NCBI GenBank assembly: GCA_934716995.1 | Contig: CAKUYO010000008.1 | Location: forward strand, 1-64,000 | Length of the DNA stretch: 64,000 nt | Direction of reading: 5' to 3' | DNA from: an uncultured Bacteroidales bacterium | GTDB lineage: Bacteria > Bacteroidota > Bacteroidia > Bacteroidales > Paludibacteraceae | Part shown: piece by piece, positions 58,497-64,000 of the stretch | Layout of the letters: each line of letters opens with the position of its first letter | Position numbering within the stretch: position 1 is the stretch's first letter | Notes under the pieces: model-generated | What the model was told of the DNA's origin: nothing | The model's input: the letters and a program-made list of their open reading frames with translations, nothing else | Database searches by the model: none | Position numbers and translations under genes: made by a program

Positions 58497-59456
58497 GCGC
58501 AGCAGACTTTCTTTTGTTTTGGAGTCGCGGAAAACTTTCAGGTTTTCTGCGGCTTTCTTTTTGAGGGTCTGCATTTGTACGTTGGCGTACTGTACGCCCT
58601 GATAGCGCATGACAAACGCTTTGATTTCCTGTTCCGCCTTGTTGGTATTGAGGTGCGGATCGCGGTTGGAGAGTGCTTCGCACAGGATTCGGATATGCGC
58701 ACTCTCGTCCTGCGGGGCGCGTTGGAGCGATATAATGAGCGGCAGGGTTACTTTGCCGTCCTGTATGTCGTTCATAGTCGGTTTGCCGAGTTCTTCGCTG
58801 TCGGAAAAATCGAAGACATCGTCTTTTATCTGGAAACAGATACCGAAGAGACGTCCGAACTCCTTGAGGGCGGTACGCTGGCGCATTGTGCAACCGGCGG
58901 ACTCTGCGCCCGCTTCCATACAGGCTTCGAAGAGTTTGGCGGTTTTCTGTTCTATCACACGGTAGTACTGCTCCTCGCTAATCCACATCGATTCGTTGGC
59001 GTGCAGTTGCAGCAACTCCCCCGAGGCAAGCGAGCGGCCTAATTGCGACACAATGTCCAAGATGCGTCCGTTGCGTATCTCGGCAATGAGTGCGATGGTC
59101 TTGGAGAGCATATAGTCGCCTCCCAGAACGGCTACTTTATTGCTCCAGTGCGCTTGTACCGACTCTGCACCGCGCCGCGTAGGCGAGGCGTCCACCACAT
59201 CGTCGTGCATCAGCGAGGCGGTGTGCAACAGTTCCAGTGCAACAGCCGTGCATAGGGTTTTGTCGGTTATTTTGTTGCACATCTGTGCAGCCAGCAGCAC
59301 CGATATCGGGCGCAGTTGTTTGCCTCGCTTGGCAGCCACATAACTCAGCACGCTGCCCAGCAGGGGATTGTCGCTTTTGAGGCTCTCGTCAAACAGTTTT
59401 TCAAACTCTTGGAAAGAGCCCTCTATCGGCTTGCGTATTTCTAATAAAGTATCCAT
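58464..59456 (-). CDS. Polyprenyl diphosphate synthase (octaprenyl/heptaprenyl type)
   Basis: A trans-prenyltransferase that extends an allylic diphosphate with isopentenyl units for quinone or carrier side chains. The first aspartate-rich motif is HDDVVDASPTRRG (about 85-97), the second IKDDVFDFS (about 211-219), and GKQLRP precedes them. The 330 residues match long-chain E-type synthases. ATG at 59456 follows the promoter at 59472-59502; a longer open frame upstream crosses the promoter and a repeat. Chain length cannot be told from the visible sequence. Confidence 0.94.
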   Translation of the reverse strand: MDTLLEIRKPIEGSFQEFEKLFDESLKSDNPLLGSVLSYVAAKRGKQLRPISVLLAAQMCNKITDKTLCTAVALELLHTASLMHDDVVDASPTRRGAESVQAHWSNKVAVLGGDYMLSKTIALIAEIRNGRILDIVSQLGRSLASGELLQLHANESMWISEEQYYRVIEQKTAKLFEACMEAGAESAGCTMRQRTALKEFGRLFGICFQIKDDVFDFSDSEELGKPTMNDIQDGKVTLPLIISLQRAPQDESAHIRILCEALSNRDPHLNTNKAEQEIKAFVMRYQGVQYANVQMQTLKKKAAENLKVFRDSKTKESLLRLFDYAIYRLH

Positions 59457-59471
59457 GATCAAAAAGGACTG

Positions 59472-59502
59472 CAAAGGTACACAAAATATCCGGATTGCAC
59501 AA
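59472..59502 (-). promoter_or_regulatory. Promoter of the polyprenyl synthase gene
   Basis: TACCTTTG at 59472-59479 (minus strand), TTG at 59500-59502, spacing 20; 16 bases before the ATG. Confidence 0.76.
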
Positions 59503-59593
59503 TAACTATGCAAAAAATGCGTGTTTATATGGTGTGGCGGCTGTATTGGTGCATGTCTGCCGGTATGTTTGCTCCTCAGTCTATCGGCATTGG

Positions 59594-59787
59594 GGCGTTT
59601 ACCCAGCAGTTGGCACCAAAGGTATCCTTTGCCGCAGTTGGCAAGAAAAATGGAAGAAAATAAGCCTAAAGTTGCTTTTCTGACGACGCGAGACGCGTCG
59701 TCCCCATACTTTTGCGCTCCCAAATTACCGCGGACGAGGCGTCTGCGTCCCCTGCGATGGCTTGGTGCCAACTTCTGGGTAAACGCC
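59594..59787. mobile_element. MITE-like element with 26-base terminal inverted repeats
   Basis: GGCGTTTACCCAGCAGTTGG and six more bases (59594-59619) are repeated in inverted form at 59762-59787 with one mismatch. Inside are a perfect 9-base hairpin GACGACGCG-AGA-CGCGTCGTC (around 59691) and the 30-base repeat shared with 34465-34494. It codes for no protein and no target duplication is obvious. Confidence 0.6.
59727..59756. repeat. 30-base dispersed repeat, copy B
   Basis: Reverse complement of 34465-34494 with one mismatch, located inside the MITE-like element. Confidence 0.75.
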
Positions 59788-60026
59788 GGCATTGGTGGCT
59801 TAACAACCCGTTAATAACCCGATAATAACCCGATATAATCAACGGAAAGTATATGCGTGATATAGAATGATAGAAAGATAGATAGAAAAATAGAATGGTT
59901 TGCCCCGTCTGTCAATGGAGATGTTTTTGGGTGTGGCGGATAGACTGCATAATTATCAAAATGTTTGCATATATTGTATGTTTATTGACAAATGTACGGA
60001 ATTTTTGATTTTATTTGTGCAATTTG

Positions 60027-60057
60027 TTGTATATGTAAAATTATTGTCGTATCTTTG
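60027..60057 (+). promoter_or_regulatory. Promoter of the type IX-sorted secreted protein gene
   Basis: TTG at 60027-60029, 20 bases, TATCTTTG at 60050-60057; a leader of about 90 bases rich in ATAGAA units follows. Confidence 0.76.
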
Positions 60058-60151
60058 CAAAAGATTTTTGATATAGAGACAGAAGAGATAGAAAAATAGA
60101 ATAATAGAACAATATAGATATAGAATCAAGGTATTAAATTAAGGAAGGCTT

Positions 60152-62062
60152 ATGAGAAAAATTTATTCCTTCGTGCTCGCCTTTGTGGCTTGCATTTTAG
60201 CGACCAACATCAACGCCGCAATCAGTATTACCATCAACATTGACGACATCAGCCGGGTAAAAGTACTTCAGGATTATCAAGAGGTAAGCGGTTTGGTTAC
60301 AGGAAACAATGTGATTAGTTCGGAAAACGAGTACACTTATGTGGAAATTCATCCCAAGAGTGGCGATTTCGGTTTGACGAGCGTTGTGCAAATAGACAAA
60401 GAGGGCAAGACAGAGGAGCGCTATATATCGTATGGTGTGTGCGCTTTTCAGGTTAGCAGTTACAATGACGGTTTCACCTACAAAGTAACCTCTTTCTCGT
60501 ATGAGGCATTGCGTACGGCAAGTTGCAAAATTTATGTAGATAATGCGAGCAAGGTAACGGTACAGCGTAATAACTATTCCGATATTGCATTGACCGACGG
60601 CTTGAATATCGTGAAATTTATAGCCGATGGCGATAATGCAGAAACTCCGTTCTCTATCAGCAGTAACTCTTCTTTATATAAAGTGAAACTGAATGGTGAG
60701 GAGAAAAGCGCTTCGTATGGCTATTATAGTGTGTCTCCTGCTAATGGTGACAGCATTACCATTTTGGCGAACTATCCCGATGTGGATGTTCCTGTACATT
60801 TCATTGCCGGCAATGAGGCGTCCAAAGGCTTTATTACGGAAGTTACCGTAGATGGCGAAGCCGTTACCAACTGGGGAGATGACAATTTTACCGTCAAATT
60901 GGGTAGTACGGTTGGTTACAAGGGCAACCAGTCGGATTACAAGTTCGATTCATTGTTTGTCGGCACTACCAAAAATACGTATTTGAGCAGCAGCGGTGCT
61001 ACGTTCTTTGTCGGTTCGACGACCGAAGATTACACGGTAAAATACTATGCACACAAATATGCAACTTATGACATCACAATCAATATCGATCATCCGGAAC
61101 GTGTAACGCTCTACAAAGGCTATTCGTACAGTAACAATCCTATTTCACTGGTAGCGGGCGAAAACACCGTTTCGCTGACAGAACAGGTCTCGGGCATCTC
61201 TTTCAAGGTAAATGCAGGTTGCTGGATTGAATCGTTTACCGACGCTGAGGGCACCGAGTACAAAAACACCAGTTCTTACTCGCTGATTACCACTTCCGCG
61301 GGCAAAGTATTCACCATTACTACAGGCGAGGTGGATCGCCAGTTGCATGCAGAGTTCTATATTGATGACCCGTCGGCATCCACTTATGGCGGCAACGTTA
61401 CATTTAATGCGGGCGGCAACAACCGTTCCACTCCGTTGATCTTCCAAGGCGAAGGCGGCGTATTGGCACAGAGCGGCTACAACCTGCTTACCTTTGACGC
61501 TTCGTTTGACAACCCTGTGCAAGTCAGTTTCTGGGGACCGGATGCCAGCACTATTTTCTTCTACATCAACGATGTAAAACAAGACGCAAGTACCTCTTTC
61601 AATTTCACTTTGGCAGACGGCGATGTTATCAAAGCATTCTTGAAAGCCGAGCCGCAGACCTATACGGTTACGTTTGCAGCCAAAGAGGGCACTGACTATG
61701 GTTTTGCAGATGTGGTGCGCGATGTGATTGTGCCGGTAGAGGATGTAACCGCTCCGCTGAGCGTGCTGACCGATACGAAGATTTCGTTCAAACTGACAGG
61801 TACAACGCAGGTTACCGCCAACGACAAAGTACTGGTTGCCGGTGATGAGGGTATCTATTCGCTCAATATCAATGAGAATACCACTATTCTGGCAGGCGGT
61901 GAGACAACGGCTGTCGAAGATGCGGGTGTGGCACAGAACAGCAATGTATATACTTTGCAGGGTGTGCTGTTGCTCAAGGACGCTACCGAAGCAGAGGTGA
62001 AAGCATTGCCTGCGGGTATGTATATCATCAACGGCAAGACTTCTTACCTGCTGCAACACTAA
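60152..62062 (+). CDS. Large secreted protein with type IX sorting domain, function unknown
   Basis: The 636-residue protein has a signal peptide (IYSFVLAFVACILATNINAA) and a series of similar beta domains: YDITINIDHPERVTLYKGYS repeats the pattern of ISITINIDDISRVKVLQDYQ near the N-terminus and CKIYVDNASKVTVQRNNYSD in between, so at least three related modules of 90-150 residues are present. The end (NVYTLQGVLLLKDATEAEVK then ALPAGMYIINGKTSYLLQH) is a type A sorting domain of the type IX system, so the protein should reach the surface. No enzyme motif is visible; an adhesin or structural role is possible. A hairpin at 62111-62138 follows the stop. Confidence 0.8.
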   Translation: MRKIYSFVLAFVACILATNINAAISITINIDDISRVKVLQDYQEVSGLVTGNNVISSENEYTYVEIHPKSGDFGLTSVVQIDKEGKTEERYISYGVCAFQVSSYNDGFTYKVTSFSYEALRTASCKIYVDNASKVTVQRNNYSDIALTDGLNIVKFIADGDNAETPFSISSNSSLYKVKLNGEEKSASYGYYSVSPANGDSITILANYPDVDVPVHFIAGNEASKGFITEVTVDGEAVTNWGDDNFTVKLGSTVGYKGNQSDYKFDSLFVGTTKNTYLSSSGATFFVGSTTEDYTVKYYAHKYATYDITINIDHPERVTLYKGYSYSNNPISLVAGENTVSLTEQVSGISFKVNAGCWIESFTDAEGTEYKNTSSYSLITTSAGKVFTITTGEVDRQLHAEFYIDDPSASTYGGNVTFNAGGNNRSTPLIFQGEGGVLAQSGYNLLTFDASFDNPVQVSFWGPDASTIFFYINDVKQDASTSFNFTLADGDVIKAFLKAEPQTYTVTFAAKEGTDYGFADVVRDVIVPVEDVTAPLSVLTDTKISFKLTGTTQVTANDKVLVAGDEGIYSLNINENTTILAGGETTAVEDAGVAQNSNVYTLQGVLLLKDATEAEVKALPAGMYIINGKTSYLLQH

Positions 62063-62110
62063 ACGGATCTATCCTATCCATAATAATTAGTATAAATATC
62101 ATTTTGTCGA

Positions 62111-62138
62111 TGTTACTGCTCCGCGAGGAGCGGTAACA
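62111..62138 (+). terminator. Hairpin after the secreted-protein gene
   Basis: TGTTACTGCTCC and GGAGCGGTAACA pair around GCGA with one G-T pair; only TTT follows, so termination may be inefficient. Confidence 0.55.
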
Positions 62139-62156
62139 TTTCGGCTGTATAGAAGA

Positions 62157-62187
62157 CCTCCCCAACCCCTCCAAAGGAGGGGAATGC
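62157..62187. repeat. CCCC/GGGG hairpin repeat, intergenic copy
   Basis: CCCCTCC-AAA-GGAGGGG hairpin with flanks like the copy inside mlaF (29996-30028). Confidence 0.7.
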
Positions 62188-62244
62188 GAAGCGGGACAAT
62201 GGGGCTAATTAGACCAATAAGACTAATAAAAGATTGAATAATTT

Positions 62245-64000
62245 ATGAAAAGAGTAACAATCAGTGCTTTTGCTTTGGCGGTGGCAATGTCGCTGCCGGC
62301 TCAGTCTGCACTTGACCTGCAGAGCCGTGCCACACTGCGACAGTTGCGGGCACAGCAACCCGACGTGTGCGCCGTACAGGGCAGAAAAGCCGCGCCGCTG
62401 CGTGCTGCGGCAATGACACCCGTGATGATGGTGGTAACACCGGGTACAACCGACGAACAACTGGAAGAAGAGGGTATTGTCGTTACCGGCCGCTTCCGCG
62501 ATTTTGTGTTTGCCTCGGTGGCGGTAGATGATGTGGAGCGTGTGGCTTCGCTGCGCAGTATCAGACAGTTGCAACTGCCCCGCGATGTGCATCAGAAACT
62601 CGACAAGGTGCGTACCGCCATCGGTGTGGACAAGATACACGCCGGCGAGGGGTTGCCCCAAGCCTATACGGGTGCGGGCGTGGTAACCGGTATCGTGGAC
62701 GGCGGTCTCGACCCGAACAACATCAATTTTCAGCGTGAAGACGGTACCAACCGTGTGGAGTATCTGACCCATATCTATAGCAATTCCAATAGTACGGCGG
62801 GATATAGTCTGGTGGAGTACAACCGTGAGACGGTGAAGGATTTCGAGACCGACGACAAGACGGCATACCACGGTACGCACACTTTGGGTATTATGGCAGG
62901 CGGTTACGACGGCAAGATTACGATGGCTACCCAAGGGTCGATGTTGGGCGCGGATATAGTGGAAGCGGATAACCCCTATTATGGTATGGCTCCCAATTCG
63001 GACATCGTGGTATCGTGCGGTACGTTGCAGGACTTTTTCATTGCGCAGGGTATCTACAGCACGATGGCGTATGCTGCTGACATGGGCAAACCGGCGGTGG
63101 TCAATCTGTCGCTCGGCAGCAATACCGGTCCGCACGACGGTTCGGGTATGTTAAGTCAGTTTATGGAGCAAGCCGCCGATGAGGGTTTGATTATCTGTCT
63201 GGCTGCGGGCAACGAAGGCGACCTGCCTATCGCACTCAACAAGACATTGAGCGATGACGACAAGACGGTGCAGACGTTTATCCAGCCGCTGCAATCGACG
63301 GTAACGAGCGGCGGTACCACCTACAAAAACCTGCGCTACGGACAGGTGTATATCTATAGCAACGACACGACGCCTTTTGATATTCAGGCGGTTATATACA
63401 ATACATCGCGCGGGACGATCATGTTCCGCGATGCGGCTATCTCGGCTTCGCAGCGCGGCAACAGCGTCTATTATGCCACCAGCGGTTATGAGCAGAACGA
63501 CACCGACAAGAGCAATACCAATTTTGAAAAGGCTTTCAACGGTTATTTGGGAGTAGGTGCCGATTTGGACGCATCGTCGAACCGCTATTATGCGATGATT
63601 GACTATTTCTTGCACGACAACACCAAAACCAATGCCAACGGGCAGTATATCCTCGGTTTTGTGGTTACGGGCAAGAAGGCGGGGCAGCGTATCGACTGCT
63701 ACTGCGACGGAACGTGGACGGTATTGGACGGCTACGACCAAGCCGGCTGGTCTGACGGTTCGCAGAACGGCTCTATCAGCGATATGGCGTGCGGAAAGAA
63801 TATCCTGGTGGTAGGGTCGTACAACACGCGTGAGTACTACAGTTCGCTGGACGGCAAGACATACAGTTATGGTACGGGGGCTTTCCCCGAAGGCGAGGTG
63901 AGCAAATTCAGTTCGTACGGCACGACCATTCACGGCGACAACCTGCCGCACGTGGTAGCACCGGGGGTAACGGTGATCTCGTCTATCAGCGAACCTTATA
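62245..64000 (+). CDS. S8 family (subtilisin-like) serine protease, partial (3' end outside window)
   Basis: The frame starts with ATG at 62245 and is open to the window edge (585 codons). It begins with a signal peptide (VTISAFALAVAMSLPAQS), a prodomain at about 57-115 and the subtilase catalytic domain: aspartate in VVTGIVDGGLD (D152) and histidine in YHGTHTLGIMAGG (H209), then AVVNLSLGSNTGPHDG and an LAAGNEG oxyanion-region motif. A long insertion with beta strands lies between about residues 320 and 490. The serine motif GTS would come after the end. A C-terminal type IX sorting domain is likely but not visible. It follows the preceding secreted-protein gene after 182 bases of repeat-rich DNA. 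Confidence 0.9.
   Translation, partial: MKRVTISAFALAVAMSLPAQSALDLQSRATLRQLRAQQPDVCAVQGRKAAPLRAAAMTPVMMVVTPGTTDEQLEEEGIVVTGRFRDFVFASVAVDDVERVASLRSIRQLQLPRDVHQKLDKVRTAIGVDKIHAGEGLPQAYTGAGVVTGIVDGGLDPNNINFQREDGTNRVEYLTHIYSNSNSTAGYSLVEYNRETVKDFETDDKTAYHGTHTLGIMAGGYDGKITMATQGSMLGADIVEADNPYYGMAPNSDIVVSCGTLQDFFIAQGIYSTMAYAADMGKPAVVNLSLGSNTGPHDGSGMLSQFMEQAADEGLIICLAAGNEGDLPIALNKTLSDDDKTVQTFIQPLQSTVTSGGTTYKNLRYGQVYIYSNDTTPFDIQAVIYNTSRGTIMFRDAAISASQRGNSVYYATSGYEQNDTDKSNTNFEKAFNGYLGVGADLDASSNRYYAMIDYFLHDNTKTNANGQYILGFVVTGKKAGQRIDCYCDGTWTVLDGYDQAGWSDGSQNGSISDMACGKNILVVGSYNTREYYSSLDGKTYSYGTGAFPEGEVSKFSSYGTTIHGDNLPHVVAPGVTVISSISEPY

Larger units (their letters stand above)
59457..60151. other. Intergenic region with a MITE-like element and a promoter
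   Basis: The 695-base space between the divergent synthase and secreted-protein genes holds the synthase promoter, an element with 26-base inverted ends (59594-59787), GATAGAA-type repeats (59865-59895) and the promoter at 60027-60057. No coding sequence is supported. Confidence 0.6.

Overview
The window looks like a chromosomal segment of a Bacteroidales bacterium (phylum Bacteroidota). The evidence is: promoters of the Bacteroidetes type (TTG, about 20 bases, TAnnTTTG) with almost no Shine-Dalgarno sequences; a TonB-dependent receptor with a carboxypeptidase-like plug extension; secreted proteins with type IX secretion sorting domains and a type IX plug protein; Wzi, DUF4254, GldA-type and LptB proteins; and a leaderless-looking genome in which only rpsU carries a strong Shine-Dalgarno. 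Genus cannot be decided from the sequence. Overall base composition is mixed (roughly half GC), with AT-rich islands in the defence genes.

Layout. 1-4.4 kb: ECF sigma factor with a membrane protein, a DEAD-box helicase and an SDR/epimerase with an added zinc-finger-like tail. 4.5-24 kb is an accessory, defence-rich stretch on the minus strand: a DUF262-HNH nuclease beside an EcoRI-type adenine methyltransferase, a RhuM protein, then (after a K+/H+ antiporter, a flavodoxin-like reductase embedded in repeats, nadC and a HAD phosphatase) a pRiA4b-ORF3 protein, a Fic protein, a PHP-domain SMC-like ATPase (TrlF type) and a type III restriction-modification pair (mod, res), ended by a four-helix-bundle protein between short 9-base repeats. 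24-29 kb: TonB-dependent receptor and its beta-helical lipoprotein partner. 29-34.4 kb (plus strand): MlaE/MlaF lipid transporter, a stand-alone protease-propeptide-like protein, an M6 protease, exonuclease III, LptB. 34.5-44 kb: kelch lipoprotein, Wzi-like protein and a lipopolysaccharide/glycan cluster (DUF4254, GT9, kinase-GT2 fusion, three GT2, O-antigen ligase). 44-52 kb (minus strand): two outer-membrane proteins, dnaJ, grpE, a YjjG-like phosphatase, ruvB, a GldA-like ATPase. 52.7-60 kb: type IX plug protein, tRNA-Thr, rlmH, tRNA-Leu, rpsU, C1B peptidase, sufC, a short sufD and a polyprenyl diphosphate synthase. 60-64 kb: a type IX-sorted secreted protein and a subtilisin-like protease cut by the window end.

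How it works together. The envelope genes form a theme: lipid transport (MlaEF, LptB), glycan synthesis (GT cluster, ligase, Wzi), and type IX export (plug protein plus cargo M6 protease and the 60.2 kb protein). The 4.5-24 kb stretch is the candidate defence island; its most interesting part is the res-mod-PHP/ATPase-Fic order, in which an AT-rich PHP/SMC gene sits only 7 bases after mod.

A second theme is repeats. Nearly every intergenic space carries a short palindrome or tandem repeat, and several such repeats lie inside reading frames without breaking them (ABC ATPase at 51.6 kb, MlaF at 29.8 kb, the receptor and outer-membrane gene starts at 28.7 and 46.6 kb), or appear to have replaced a gene's 5' end (DUF262-HNH at 5.55 kb). 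No rRNA, CRISPR array, transposase, integrase or phage structural gene was seen.
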